A stretch of DNA of 64,000 bases from an uncultured Flavobacteriaceae bacterium. GTDB taxonomy: Bacteria > Bacteroidota > Bacteroidia > Flavobacteriales > Flavobacteriaceae. This document shows, in pieces, positions 29,878 through 39,774 of the stretch. The stretch covers positions 62,001 through 126,000 of the forward strand of contig CAJJCA010000010.1 in NCBI GenBank assembly GCA_905182575.1, given 5' to 3'. The translations under genes were made by a program, and so were the position numbers. Below the pieces are notes generated by a model. It was not told the origin of the DNA and did no database searches. It saw only the letters and a list, made by a program, of their open reading frames with translations. How positions within the stretch are numbered: position 1 is the stretch's first letter; every line of letters begins with the position of its first letter.

Positions 29878-30610
29878 TGCGAAACATAACCGAGACAGTA
29901 AAACATTTGCTGATCATTAATGGGATCTTTTTTTTAGCGACTCTAACTTTAGGTGATCTTGTCTATGATTTATTTGCCTTGCATTATCCGGGAAATCCTA
30001 AATTCCAAATATGGCAGCCTTTGTCCCATATGTTTATGCATGGCGATATTTCTCATATATTCTTTAATATGTTTGGTCTTTACATGTTCGGAACTCCTTT
30101 AGAGCAAATGTGGGGGAAACAAAAATTTATATTTTTTTATCTAGTTTGTTTGCTGCAGGATTACAGCTATTACTTTATTATTATCAGGTGGGTCAAGTCA
30201 GTGATGCATTGACTGATTTTGGAATGAATGCAGTTCAAATAAACAAGTTTTATCAAACAGCCTATTTGCCAACTGCGGCAATTGATCAAATTGGAGAAAG
30301 CACTTTGTCAGGTGGTTTTAACGCCTACCGTTCTGTGATGGTAGGTGCTTCGGGCGCACTCTATGGTGTACTGGTTGGATTTGCTATGATTTTTCCAAAT
30401 GCACGTTTGATGCTGTTGTTTCCTCCAATTCCAGTCAAAGCAAAGGTGTTGGTTCCAATACTTATTTTATCTGATTTGTTTTTCGGATTTTCTTCTTATT
30501 CAATTGGACCCATCGCTCATTTTGCCCATGTAGGAGGTGCGATTACAGGATTAATTATGATGCGAATTTGGAAAAAAAATGACTCAAATGCTAACCGTTG
30601 GGACTTATGA
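29877..30610 (+). CDS. Rhomboid family intramembrane serine protease (first copy), one frameshift
   Basis: A polytopic membrane protease. The first frame (29877-30212) gives the WQPLSHMFMHGDISHIFFNMFGLYMFG region with the HxxxN oxyanion and helix 2 signature. The second frame from about 30110 continues ATGLQLL-type helix 3 sequence, then the catalytic serine in VGASGALYGVLVGF and the catalytic histidine in HFAHVGGAITGL. The frame switch lies near 30150. A long loop with NKFYQTAYLPTAAIDQIG separates helices 3 and 4, as in Bacteroidota rhomboids. The stop overlaps the next rhomboid ATG as ATGA. Confidence 0.88.
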
Positions 30611-31464
30611 ATCGTTGGGACAATTTAAAATATAAATACACGCAACTTTCTATTGCTGAAAAGATTATTGTGATCAACGTGATTTTTTTTGTGATTCCTT
30701 TTGTTTTCAATTCTATTTTTTATCTTTTTCAAATTCCATCAGCTTCTTTTTTAGATTGGGTTCAGCTTTCTCCGAATTTCAACACTTTTATTACCCGCCC
30801 CTGGACTTTAATCACTTATAGCTTTCTGCACGCAGATTTCTTTCATTTGCTTTGGAACATGATACTCCTTTTTTACTCAGGAAGATTAATGCTAAATCTT
30901 TTTCCAGATAGAATTTTTATAAATAACTATTTTTTAGGTGCCATAACAGGAGGAATCATTTTTCTGCTAAGCTATTCTTTGTTCCCTGTTTTTAGAGGTT
31001 TATACCCACCGATGGTGGGAGCTTCTGCTGGGGTTATGGCTGTTTTTATTTTTATATGTACTTACACCCCCGAACAAGATATTCGTGTTTTCTTTTTTAA
31101 CACTAAACTTAAATACTTGGGATTGGTTTTCTTTTCTTTAGATGTTATTCAAATACCCTACGGAAATGCAGGGGGTCATTTAGCGCATATTGGGGGTGCT
31201 ATATTAGGCTTTTTATATGCCCGTCAATTGGGGAAAGGAAGTGATATAGGTATTTGGTTTGAAAACATTTGGAAATCGATTTTTGAAAAAAAAACGCTTA
31301 AAACGGTTTATCGAGCTCCAAAAAGTAAACCAGTCAAATCTCAAAAATCAGATGAAAATAAACAAGTAAAGATTGACGCCATTTTGGATAAAATAGGAAA
31401 ATCAGGATATGACAGCCTTTCAAAAGAAGAAAAAGATTTTCTTTTTAGAGCTGGTAAAGACTAA
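30607..31464 (+). CDS. Rhomboid family intramembrane serine protease (second copy) with C-terminal tail
   Basis: A second rhomboid of about 285 residues. It has LITYSFLHADFFHLLWNMILLFYSG, the catalytic serine in VGASAGVMAVFIF and the catalytic histidine in HLAHIGGAILGF. After the last helix comes a basic linker and a short conserved tail, KIDAILDKIGKSGYDSLSKEE, seen as a DUF6576-like end in Bacteroidota rhomboids. I chose ATG 30607 because it overlaps the first rhomboid stop as ATGA. Paired rhomboid genes after mutL are usual in this group. The frame is intact. Confidence 0.92.
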   Translation: MNRWDNLKYKYTQLSIAEKIIVINVIFFVIPFVFNSIFYLFQIPSASFLDWVQLSPNFNTFITRPWTLITYSFLHADFFHLLWNMILLFYSGRLMLNLFPDRIFINNYFLGAITGGIIFLLSYSLFPVFRGLYPPMVGASAGVMAVFIFICTYTPEQDIRVFFFNTKLKYLGLVFFSLDVIQIPYGNAGGHLAHIGGAILGFLYARQLGKGSDIGIWFENIWKSIFEKKTLKTVYRAPKSKPVKSQKSDENKQVKIDAILDKIGKSGYDSLSKEEKDFLFRAGKD

Positions 31465-31487
31465 TCTTTTTAGTTAAAGATTCAATT

Positions 31488-32492
31488 ATGAAATTAAATG
31501 TTTTAGATAAGGTTCTCCTGCTTGTTAATTCTATTTTGTTAACAGCTCAAATATTTCTAATGGGTACTTTTGGTGGCTCTTTCACTTTTCCATTGTTTAA
31601 TCTCTTGGTGCCTGTAATTGCTTTTGTCAATCTTGTTTTTGTTTCTTATTGGCTAATTAAGTTGAAATGGCCCGTATTAATTTTTATATTTTCATTGCTA
31701 ATTGGCTTCAATGAATGGGATATGCTTTACAAGCTTCCCAATAATGCGGTTCAAGTTTCAAAAGGATTAAAAGTGATGAGTTTTAATGTTCGATTGTTTA
31801 ATCGCTATGAATGGATTAAATCAAAAGATATTCCTCAAAAAATATCAAGCTTTATCAAAACGGAATCCCCAGATATTTTTTGTCTTCAGGAATTTGCGAT
31901 GGAGCAGAGTCCAGAATTTCCCGACTATCCTTATCGTTTTATTGAACCTTCACTTAACAAAGCCCAAAATGGATTAAGTATATTTTCAAAATTCCCATTG
32001 ATTAATAATGGAGTTATAAAATTTGATAATTCAAATAATGGTGCCATATATTCAGATATTGTTTATAAGAACGACACTCTCAGGATGTATAACATTCATT
32101 TGGAATCTTTAAGATTAAACATAAAAGACACCTTGTTTTCTCAGGAACATTCCTTAAAGTTTAAAAATCGCATTGAACAGGTCATACTCAAGCAACAACT
32201 TCAAATAGATCAATTTGAAAAAGTAGAAAAATCCAATAAATATCCTGCGATTGTTTGTACTGATCTAAATAACAATGCTTTTTCAAAAGTTTATAGTAGT
32301 TTGAGCAAAAATCACAAGGATGCATTCGTAGAAACTGGAGGTGGATTAGGAACAACCTATAAGTTGGCTTATTTTCCTTTTAGGATCGATTTCATTTTTG
32401 CAGATCCAAAGTTTGAGCTTATCACTTTTAAAACCTATCAGAAATCCCTTTCCGATCACAATCCAATTTCCGCAACCATTGATTGGAAATAG
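31488..32492 (+). CDS. Endonuclease/exonuclease/phosphatase family protein, membrane-anchored
   Basis: The 334-residue protein has three N-terminal membrane helices (about residues 8-85) and an EEP-fold phosphohydrolase domain. Motifs visible are MSFNVRLFNRYEW, IFCLQEF with the metal-binding glutamate, YNIHLESLRLN, VCTDLNNNAFS and the terminal SDHNPISATID with the catalytic aspartate-histidine pair. Substrate is unknown; the fold is shared by nucleases and phospholipid phosphatases, and the membrane anchor suggests an extracytoplasmic role. It follows the rhomboids on the same strand and is convergent with the WbqC gene. Confidence 0.85.
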   Translation: MKLNVLDKVLLLVNSILLTAQIFLMGTFGGSFTFPLFNLLVPVIAFVNLVFVSYWLIKLKWPVLIFIFSLLIGFNEWDMLYKLPNNAVQVSKGLKVMSFNVRLFNRYEWIKSKDIPQKISSFIKTESPDIFCLQEFAMEQSPEFPDYPYRFIEPSLNKAQNGLSIFSKFPLINNGVIKFDNSNNGAIYSDIVYKNDTLRMYNIHLESLRLNIKDTLFSQEHSLKFKNRIEQVILKQQLQIDQFEKVEKSNKYPAIVCTDLNNNAFSKVYSSLSKNHKDAFVETGGGLGTTYKLAYFPFRIDFIFADPKFELITFKTYQKSLSDHNPISATIDWK

Positions 32493-32494
32493 TT

Positions 32495-33094
32495 TTAAAC
32501 GTCTAGTTTCATTAAATAATCAACACTTTCTGGCCCCAAATTAAACAATAAGTCGAGTATGCTCAGATTGTCAAGATATCCGTGCTTGGGTGCAAATACT
32601 TGACTGTAAACAGGATTTGATTTGTTTGTTTTTTCTTTGGCTAAAATTAAAGCTCTAAATTCACTCGAGATTTCTTCTTCTTTGATAATGTTTATATCTA
32701 CCTCCAAAAGTGATAATATTTCAAGAATGAGCTGGATGTTAAGCTCCATTAAGTTTTCCTGTCGGGTATGAAAGAATGGATAGAGGTCGAGTTCATAAAA
32801 CTCAAAAAAAGGAGAGGAGCGGTACGAGGCTTCGAGTGATCTCCAATGATTTTTCTGCCAAGAGGTTTCTTGATGTATTAACACATTTTTATCGAGTTGA
32901 TGGTCTAAATCTTTTCGATGCACAATCGGAATGGTCAAATTTAATTTACCATTAGGACCATAAATTGAAGTTCGATTTCTAAAGGTTTGTTTTTGAAAGT
33001 GGTTAGAAATAATAAATCCTATTTCTTTTTGAGCAACAATCCAGGCCATATAATTGACAGAGGGTAGATAGGCCGGACAAACACCAACTTTCAT
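32495..33094 (-). CDS. WbqC-like family protein
   Basis: The 199-residue cytoplasmic protein matches the WbqC-like family (PF08889): PAYLPSVNYMAWIVAQKEIGF at the start, NRTSIYGPNGKLNLTIPI, then ILIHQETSWQKNHWRSLEASYRSSPFFEFY. In Bacteroidota it sits in a conserved run with lepB, dapB, DUF5683, parB and parA, as here. The biochemical function is not established. Its ATG overlaps the lepB stop by one base. Confidence 0.88.
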   Translation of the reverse strand: MKVGVCPAYLPSVNYMAWIVAQKEIGFIISNHFQKQTFRNRTSIYGPNGKLNLTIPIVHRKDLDHQLDKNVLIHQETSWQKNHWRSLEASYRSSPFFEFYELDLYPFFHTRQENLMELNIQLILEILSLLEVDINIIKEEEISSEFRALILAKEKTNKSNPVYSQVFAPKHGYLDNLSILDLLFNLGPESVDYLMKLDV

Positions 33095-34794
33095 TATTTT
33101 TCTTTTTTAGCTCTTCTTCTGGCAATCAAAGAATACACTTTCCATAGAATCAAAAGTCCAATAAAATAGGGGAAGTAGGAGATCCGTTTTCCTGTTCCAC
33201 CCACTGTTGTGAAGACCCGATCCCATCTTACTTTCCAGTTGCGTATGCCATCATTGATGCCATCAATGCTGAACCAAATAAATACAGGTTTTCCTACGAT
33301 ATGATCTGCAGGTACAAACCCCCAAAACCGGCTGTCTTCTGAACGGTGGCGGTTGTCTCCCATCATCCAGTAATAGTCTTGTTTAAAAGTATATTGAGTC
33401 ACTTTTTCTCCATTGATAAATATTCCATCAGCTTTGGTTACAAGGTCGTTATTTTCATAATCCATAATGGCTTTTTTGTAAAGCGATAAATTAGAGGAGT
33501 TTAAGTTAACAGTCATGCCGCCATTTGGAATAACGATAGGCCCAAAATTATCTTGGTTCCAATCGAATGGAATGCGGTTGGGGAAGAAGGTTTTATTTGG
33601 AGTTTTATTTTCACAACTAGCACCAATATTATCCAACCAAGGTTGTTTCCCCAATATTGTAGCTTCCTTAATTGTCAGGTTTAGTGCTTTTGTTTTCTCC
33701 AATAACTCACTTACTCGAAGCCCTAAGGAACGAATCAGTTCGGGTTCGAGCCCTTTGTCTCTGGTGATTGCAATAAAATTATCTTGACTATTTCCAGTGC
33801 TGCCCGCAAGATAAGGAGCGAGCTTTGCGTAACTGTTTTGAGTTATGTTTTCAATTTTATAACGCCTCAAAAAATCTTTAACTCCAACGCTTATAAGCTT
33901 TCTTGATGATATACCTTTCTCTCCGTAGGCAGTAAAACCATATTGAACTTCAGCACGTTCTGGAAGGATGTTTTTAACTCCATTGATGTGAACAAATCCA
34001 TCAATAATTTCGAGCGTGTCTCCAGCGATTCCGACACATCGCTTTACATAGTTTGATTTTTTGTCAATTGGTTTTTTCACTCCTTTTTCTTTAACGAAAA
34101 ACTTTCTTACAGTATCTGCTGGCCAATTAAAGACGACAATGTCATTTCTTTTTACTCTTTGAATTTTAGGAAATCGCATGTAAGGTAATTGCGGTTTGTT
34201 CAAATACGATCTCGTTTTGATAATTGGAATTGTATCATGAACCATTGGGAAAGAAACCGCTGTTGAAGGAACTCGAGCACCAAAGTGAAACTTACTAACA
34301 AATAAGAAATCACCGATTAACAAGGATTTTTCTAACGACCCAGTTGGGATAATATAAGGTTGGAAAAAATAATTATGAACAAAGGTTGCCGCAATAACAG
34401 CAAATACAATAGAACCAATCCAATCGTTAAATCCAGAACTTGCGATTGAGTTTTCATCTTTAATGTATGTTAGATTGGAGCTATAGTTTAATATAAATAA
34501 ATAAAACCCTAAAGTGAAAATCACTAACAATACCTCTATGGTTTTGTTTTTACCGAAATTCTTAAGTGTTTCGACCCAAATGGCAATAAACATTAACAGA
34601 TTGATTACTGGGAAAAAAAGTAAAAACACCCACCATTTTGGACGCCTGATAATCTTCATTAAAACAATAGCGTTATAAACTGGTATTATTGCTTTCCATG
34701 ATTTTTCTCCTGCCGCTCTATATAGTTTCCATGTTCCTAAAAAGTGAACTACTTGAAGGGCTAAAAAAAACAGTATCCATTGTATTAAAGTCAT
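33094..34794 (-). CDS. lepB: Signal peptidase I (large Bacteroidota type)
   Basis: The 566-residue protein carries an N-terminal membrane domain of four helices (residues about 1-120) ahead of the S26 protease domain. The catalytic serine is in IIPTGSLEKSLLIGDFLFVSKF (usually followed by Met; here Leu), the catalytic lysine in NYVKRCVGIAGDTLEI, and box E is MMGDNRHRSEDSRFWGFVP. A long insertion (about residues 280-430) between these boxes is normal for this phylum. It cleaves signal peptides at the periplasmic face. The frame is intact and lies in the conserved WbqC-lepB-dapB order. Confidence 0.94.
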   Translation of the reverse strand: MTLIQWILFFLALQVVHFLGTWKLYRAAGEKSWKAIIPVYNAIVLMKIIRRPKWWVFLLFFPVINLLMFIAIWVETLKNFGKNKTIEVLLVIFTLGFYLFILNYSSNLTYIKDENSIASSGFNDWIGSIVFAVIAATFVHNYFFQPYIIPTGSLEKSLLIGDFLFVSKFHFGARVPSTAVSFPMVHDTIPIIKTRSYLNKPQLPYMRFPKIQRVKRNDIVVFNWPADTVRKFFVKEKGVKKPIDKKSNYVKRCVGIAGDTLEIIDGFVHINGVKNILPERAEVQYGFTAYGEKGISSRKLISVGVKDFLRRYKIENITQNSYAKLAPYLAGSTGNSQDNFIAITRDKGLEPELIRSLGLRVSELLEKTKALNLTIKEATILGKQPWLDNIGASCENKTPNKTFFPNRIPFDWNQDNFGPIVIPNGGMTVNLNSSNLSLYKKAIMDYENNDLVTKADGIFINGEKVTQYTFKQDYYWMMGDNRHRSEDSRFWGFVPADHIVGKPVFIWFSIDGINDGIRNWKVRWDRVFTTVGGTGKRISYFPYFIGLLILWKVYSLIARRRAKKEK

Positions 34795-34843
34795 TGTTAT
34801 GTTTTTTTAAATTTAAAGATTTTACACTACTATTAATTCTGTT

Positions 34844-35545
34844 TTAGGAAAGATTTAAGACATCACTCATTTTAAAAATTCCTTTTTTTCCAACGATCCA
34901 CTCCGCAGCAACCACAGCTCCAAGCGCAAAACCCTCTCTGTTGTGGGCTTCGTGTTTAATGCTGATTGCATCAATTGAAGATTCATAAGTAATGGTATGC
35001 GTACCTGGGACTTCTCCTTCTCTAATCGCATCAATCTGTATTTCATCCGATTTATCTGTAGAAAGACTCCAATCACTGGACTTACTGTTTTCTATGATTC
35101 CTTCTGCTAAAGTAATTGCAGTTCCACTGGGAGCATCGAGTTTGTGAATGTGATGAATCTCTTCAATATTTAAAGAATAATGATGATGTTTATTCATAAT
35201 TTGAGTAAATTGTTCGTTTAATTTAAAAAACAAATTGACGCCAATGCTGAAATTAGAGGCATAGAGAAAAGCAGTATCATTTTTAGTAGTAAAATCAGTC
35301 ACTTTTTTAAGATCTTCTAACCATCCGGTTGTTCCACAAACTACAGGGATTTTTAAAGATAATGCTGAAAAGATATTGTTTACAGCAGCGTCTGGAATGC
35401 TAAAGTTGATTGCAACATTTGCGTGCTCAAGAGTTCCCTCGATTTGGTCTTTGTCAATCTTAGCTACGATTTCATGCCCACGATTTTTCGCGATATTCTC
35501 GATGGCTTTACCCATTCTTCCGTATCCTAATAAAGCTATTTTCAT
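34844..35545 (-). CDS. dapB: 4-hydroxy-tetrahydrodipicolinate reductase
   Basis: The 233-residue enzyme of lysine and diaminopimelate synthesis shows the dinucleotide-binding start MKIALLGYGRMGKAIE, VCGTTGW, the active-site run EEIHHIHKLDAPSGTA with the catalytic histidines and lysine, and the C-terminal ISIKHEAHNREGFA. It lacks nothing relative to short Bacteroidota DapB proteins. It works in the same pathway as dapD at 3180. It is between DUF5683 and lepB, on the same strand. Confidence 0.95.
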   Translation of the reverse strand: MKIALLGYGRMGKAIENIAKNRGHEIVAKIDKDQIEGTLEHANVAINFSIPDAAVNNIFSALSLKIPVVCGTTGWLEDLKKVTDFTTKNDTAFLYASNFSIGVNLFFKLNEQFTQIMNKHHHYSLNIEEIHHIHKLDAPSGTAITLAEGIIENSKSSDWSLSTDKSDEIQIDAIREGEVPGTHTITYESSIDAISIKHEAHNREGFALGAVVAAEWIVGKKGIFKMSDVLNLS

Positions 35546-35557
35546 CTTAAATAATAA

Positions 35558-36089
35558 TTATAGTTTAACCACCATTTTTAATCCTACGTTTGAATTGACG
35601 CCATAGATATCCGACTCAAAATGGGGTTTTACACTCAAATTGTCTTTAACATTAAATTGCATCAAGTGCGCACCTACGTTCGCATCCAAAATATTTAGCA
35701 TGTAAGTTCCAATGATAAATAGAAAAGACATGTCTCTATATTTTTTATGGAATTCCATTCCTTCTAACAGTTTTGTTTTGTCAGGGATAATCTTCATAAA
35801 TTCATCGTCCGTAAAGCCGCTCGATCTTCGCTTGTAGGCAGTCCTGTAGCGATTCATTTGTTTTTTATTGTGAGAATAATAGTAAACCGAGCTTCCCTGG
35901 GGAGTAATCGATGGTTAATTGTTCGCCTTTTTTCACGTCTTTACAGGCGAAGAACGCGAGGCGAGGCATGTATTTCATGGTTTCAATCAAACGTTCTTTT
36001 CGACTTTTCGGAATCTTTTTTTCGAGTTCCTGAGCGTAAAGTTGCAGGTTGATAAAAAATAAAAACAAGAGAAAGACACTAGTCTTCAA
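35558..36089 (-). CDS. DUF5683 protein interrupted by a SET-domain-like piece
   Basis: The 5' frame from 36089 gives a signal peptide (FLLFLFFINLQLYAQ) and ends at 35865. The 3' frame gives YYYSHNKKQMNRYRTAYKRR and continues to 35558 with DMSFLFIIGTYMLNILDANV, which is the DUF5683 core. Between them, where the family has its PGLGQIYN helix region, the sequence reads YMPRLAFFACKDVKKGEQLT then IDYSPG, which looks like the end of a SET methyltransferase domain. DUF5683 is a Bacteroidota membrane protein of unknown function in this conserved locus. The middle piece is unexpected and may be a chimera. Confidence 0.65.
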
Positions 36090-36976
36090 GGTTTATTTTT
36101 TTTAATATTTGACTTAACTCTTTGTGTGAATCAAAGTGAATTTGAATGCTTCCCTTTTCCTTTTCGTTACCTTTTACTGTGATTTTCGTGTTAAAATAGG
36201 CTTCGAAATCTGATTTTGTAGATTTGTATAGCTCAGTCTGAATTTTAATTGTTTTCAGCTCACTTGTGTTTTCTTTCGAATTTTTAACAAGCGATTCAGT
36301 TGCTCGAACAGAAAGACCTTGAGAAACTATTTTCTCGTAAACTTCAAGTTGCTTTTCTGTTTCTTCAATATTGATGAGTGCTCGTCCATGACCCATGGAT
36401 AAAAACCCATCTCGCATTCCAGTTTGGATAATTGGATCTAGTTTTAATAAGCGCATATAGTTGGCAACTGTAGAGCGTTGTTTCCCAACTCGCTCACTCA
36501 ACTGGTTTTGCGTTAAATTTATTTCATTTGTTAACCTTTGGTAGGACAAGGCGATTTCGATCGGGTCTAAGTCGCGTCTTTGGATGTTTTCGACCAACGC
36601 CATTTCAAGGGTCTCTTGATCATTGGCAATTCTAATATAGGCTGGAATTGTTTCAAGATTAATTGACTTGGAAGCTCTAAATCTTCTTTCACCTGAAACC
36701 AATTGATATTTATTGCGATCTAGTTTTCTTACGGTAATCGGTTGAATGATACCGAGTGCTTTGATAGAGTCTGCCAATTCTTTAATTGATTCCTCGTTAA
36801 AGTTTGTTCGAGGTTGATAGGGATTGACTTCAATTTTATCAATGTCTAGTTCTATGATACTTCCAATAAGTTTATTTGTGTTGGGATCCTCCAATTTTTT
36901 TAATATCATCATTTGAATCATTCAGTAAAGCCGAAAGCCCTCTTCCTAAAACTTTTCTTTTGTCTTTCTTAGCCAT
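36079..36976 (-). CDS. parB: Chromosome partitioning protein ParB, one frameshift
   Basis: The protein binds parS sites and acts as a CTP-dependent clamp. The start at 36976 gives MAKKDKRKVLGRGLSALLND, the classic ParB N-terminus, then shifts at about 36896 within a run of seven A into the long frame. That frame has IEVNPYQPRTNF, the CTP-binding GERRFRASK, ENIQRRDLDPIE, the helix-turn-helix (LTQNQLSERVGKQRSTVANY) and MGHGRALI. The C-terminal dimer domain ends at 36079. The start overlaps the parA end. About 299 residues in total, as expected. Confidence 0.92.
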
Positions 36977-37752
36977 TGACCACTTGAAGTTTTATTATTA
37001 TTTAAAATTTCTTGTGCCAAAGATAAATAGTTTTTTGCTCCTCTGCTTGTTGCGTCATAGTCAATAATGCTTTCACCAAAACTTGGCGCTTCACTCAATC
37101 GGATATTTCGTTGGATGATTGTTTTGAAAACCATTTTACCAAAATGCTTTTGAACTTCTTCTACTACTTGATTTGAAAGTCTCAGCCTAGAGTCGTACAT
37201 TGTTAAAAGTAAGCCTTCAATATCTAAATTTTTATTGTGTATTTTTTGAACACTTTTGACGGTGTTTAATAATTTTCCTAGTCCCTCTAAGGCAAAATAC
37301 TCGCATTGTATTGGAATAACAAGTGAGTCAGCGGCAGTCAATGCGTTTAGCGTTATGAGTCCTAAGGAAGGTGCGCAATCTATGATTACATAATCATATT
37401 GATCCAAAATAGGTTGTAAAGCTTTTTTGAGCATGTACTCCCTTTCGTTTTTATCCACCAATTCAATCTCAATAGCGACAAGATCAATGTGAGAAGGGAT
37501 TAAATCAAGATTAGGAGTACTGGTTGCAACAATGGTTTCGGCAACTTTAGCAGTATGGTCTAACAATTGATAGGTTCCCAGTTTTTGAAGTTTCACCTCC
37601 ACGCCAAGTCCAGAAGTAGCATTGGCTTGTGGATCAGCATCTACCAGAAGCACTTTTTTTTCTAGAACAGCCAAAGCAGCGGCAAGATTGACAGAGGTTG
37701 TTGTTTTACCAACTCCTCCTTTCTGATTCGCAATCGCAATTATTTTAGCCAT
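36946..37752 (-). CDS. parA: Chromosome partitioning ATPase ParA
   Basis: The 268-residue Walker-type ATPase begins MAKIIAIANQKGGVGKTTTS with the deviant Walker A, then VLLVDADPQANATSGLG and VIIDCAPSLGLITLNAL (Walker B). It moves and separates chromosome origins together with ParB, whose gene follows with a 31-base overlap. The last residues (SGQWLRKTKEKF) read through the parB start and may be extended by an error. It is the first gene of the leftward parA-parB-DUF5683-dapB-lepB run. Confidence 0.95.
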   Translation of the reverse strand: MAKIIAIANQKGGVGKTTTSVNLAAALAVLEKKVLLVDADPQANATSGLGVEVKLQKLGTYQLLDHTAKVAETIVATSTPNLDLIPSHIDLVAIEIELVDKNEREYMLKKALQPILDQYDYVIIDCAPSLGLITLNALTAADSLVIPIQCEYFALEGLGKLLNTVKSVQKIHNKNLDIEGLLLTMYDSRLRLSNQVVEEVQKHFGKMVFKTIIQRNIRLSEAPSFGESIIDYDATSRGAKNYLSLAQEILNNNKTSSGQWLRKTKEKF

Positions 37753-37841
37753 TAATAAAAATCTTTGTTAAAAATACAATTTAAAATAAGGCTTTAAAAA
37801 TTAATGTGAGTTTTGATTAAATAAAATAAAAAGCCTTTTAT

Positions 37842-38149
37842 TTATTGTTTGATACTGTCTTTATATTCGATGTAAAAAATGGTTTCGTTTTCTTTTTTGT
37901 GACCGTATTTTTCACGTGCAAACCTTTTTTAATTTGAGTATTTTCTAAATATTTAATATTTTTATTATCCTCTTTTAATTAACTTTTCTAATTCTTTTTT
38001 TTGTATTTCAAGTTTTTAACCTCCCGATCCAGTTCGTTGTGAATTTTGAGAGAGTGGGTGTCCAGAAAGATCATCCAAATAAGAAAAACAATAAATATTA
38101 CAAGATATATATAACGATAAATATTATTAAAAACGTTCCTTAAGTTCAT
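37842..38149 (-). CDS. Septum formation initiator DivIC/FtsB-like protein, frameshifted
   Basis: This gene is hidden by frameshifts. From ATG 38149 the minus strand gives a short basic start, one membrane helix (YIYLVIFIVFLIWMIFL), and a coiled coil (DREVKNLKYKKKELEKLIKED). In a neighbouring frame the C-terminus follows: FAREKYGHKKENETIFYIEY, then a stop at 37842. A single helix, a coiled coil and the AREKYxxKKxNE end are the DivIC/FtsB signature. It would act in the divisome. Two or three single-base errors near 37920-38010 are needed to join it. It lies between parA and the cytochrome gene. Confidence 0.7.
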
Positions 38150-38162
38150 GTGTTTTAGTAGC

Positions 38163-38564
38163 CTATTCGTGAATTTGACTAACGCGTTGTGGTGTGATTA
38201 TCTGTTTGCTTGAATTGCCCCAGTTATTTAGAATATAGTTCATTACATCTGCAACTTCTTCCTCCTCTAATCCTTGATTCTGCATGACTCCATCATAGGT
38301 TTCTCCATTGACTTCGATTGGACCATTTAATCCATATTTTATCCCTTTAATACTTAAATCTATATTGTTTAATAAGTAATCAGAATCTGCTAGTGGCGGG
38401 AAAACCCCCGAAACTCCTTCGCCAGAATCTAAATGACATTGAACACAAAAATCTTGATAGATTTCTTCTCCATCCGCGATGCTTTCTTCCAATGGTTTGT
38501 TTTGATGAAGCCAAGAGATTTTAAAGAAAAGGAAAAGACCAAAGATTAAGGAGAGTAGTTTCAT
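38163..38564 (-). CDS. Periplasmic cytochrome c (class I, one haem)
   Basis: A 133-residue secreted protein with a signal peptide (LLSLIFGLFLFFKISW), the haem-binding CVQCH at about residues 40-44, and an axial methionine probably in DGVMQNQGL. The downstream helix EEEVADVMNYILNNWG is typical of cytochrome c6-like electron carriers. It overlaps the end of the PQQ sugar dehydrogenase gene by one base (TAATG), so it likely accepts electrons from that enzyme. No frameshift is seen. Confidence 0.85.
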   Translation of the reverse strand: MKLLSLIFGLFLFFKISWLHQNKPLEESIADGEEIYQDFCVQCHLDSGEGVSGVFPPLADSDYLLNNIDLSIKGIKYGLNGPIEVNGETYDGVMQNQGLEEEEVADVMNYILNNWGNSSKQIITPQRVSQIHE

Positions 38565-39695
38565 TATTTTTGAATCACTTTTAAAATTCCTTTGCCCTCA
38601 ACTCCGATGTATAGATAACCATCTGGGCCTTCTTTAACGTTTCTAATACGTCCGATTTCATTCTAATATTTTTTCTCTTTTCACCACTTTACCTTTCTTG
38701 ATTACGAGGTGTTCTAGGTATTTGAATTTAAGAGAGCCAACAAATAAATCTCCTTTCCATTTCTTGTAAACCCTTGAGGAAGAAAAGGCCATTCCGCTTG
38801 GCGCGATAGAAGGAACCCAATAATAAAAAGGTTGTTCCATTCCTGGTCTAGATCTTTCGTCTGTGATGGGAGTTCCGCTATAATTTATACCATAAGTGAT
38901 AACTGGCCATCCGTAATTTTTTCCTTTTTGGATGATATTGATTTCATCTCCACCTTTTGGGCCGTGTTCATTTTCCCAGATTTCTCCAGTTTTTGGATGA
39001 ACAGTCATCCCTTGAGGGTTTCTGTGTCCGTAGGAAAAAACTGCCTTTTTAGCTCCATCGGTATTTATAAACGGGTTGTCAGACGGTATACTTCCATCAA
39101 GATTCAGACGGTAAATTTTCCCTCCATCTCTTTTGAGATCTTGAGGATTAACATCTCGATTCCCTCGATCTCCTACAGAGAAAAACAAATGCCCATCGTC
39201 ATCAAAAATGATCCTTGATCCCCAGTGTTGTCCTTTGGTTGTATTGGGTTTAGCTTTGTATAAAAGCTTAACATCTTCTAGTGTATTGGCGTTCAACTTG
39301 GCTTGGTAAAGCGAAGTGTTTCCGCCTTTATCTCCTTCAATATGACTTGACAAGGTCATGTAGATCAAATTATTGCTTTTAAAATCAGGATGAACGGCAA
39401 CGTCCAAAAGCCCTCCTTGTCCTCTTTTGTAGATTTCAGGAAGTCCGCTTACTTCTATTTTATTTCCATTTGAAACACGGTATAATACTCCTTTTTTTTC
39501 GGTTACCAGCAATTCTTTCTCACTTAGAAACGTCATGCCCCATGGCACTTCAATACCATCAACAATTGTTTCTGTTCCGTATTTGGTTTGCTCCGGTGTT
39601 TCAATTAAAGGAGGGTTTTCCTGAGAAATACAAGAGCTAAAAGAAATGACTAGAACGGCGAGTGTTAAATATAAATTTGATTTCATTGTTGACAT
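38564..39695 (-). CDS. PQQ-dependent sugar dehydrogenase (Asd/GdhB family), one frameshift
   Basis: A periplasmic six-bladed propeller enzyme with a lipoprotein-like signal (LAVLVISFSSC). Signatures are VPWGMTFLSEKELLVTEKKG, the calcium/PQQ region HWGSRIIFDDDGHLFFSVGDRG, GHRNPQGMTVHPKTGEIWE, and NEHGPKGGDEIN. The long frame ends at 38658. The next frame continues NEIGRIRNVKEGPDGYLYIG to a stop at 38564, which is the normal C-terminus, so one frameshift lies near 38664. It oxidises an aldose; the adjacent cytochrome c is its plausible acceptor. The substrate is unknown. Confidence 0.9.
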
Positions 39696-39774
39696 TATAT
39701 TTTGATTAAATTACGAATTAATCTTATAGAATTTATTTTGTTTTAACAAGATGTTTTTTCAACATATTTTATTG

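Noticed and set aside
35858-36052. Plus-strand frame opposite DUF5683
   Set aside because: A shadow of the minus-strand gene; the minus-strand reading gives recognisable domains.
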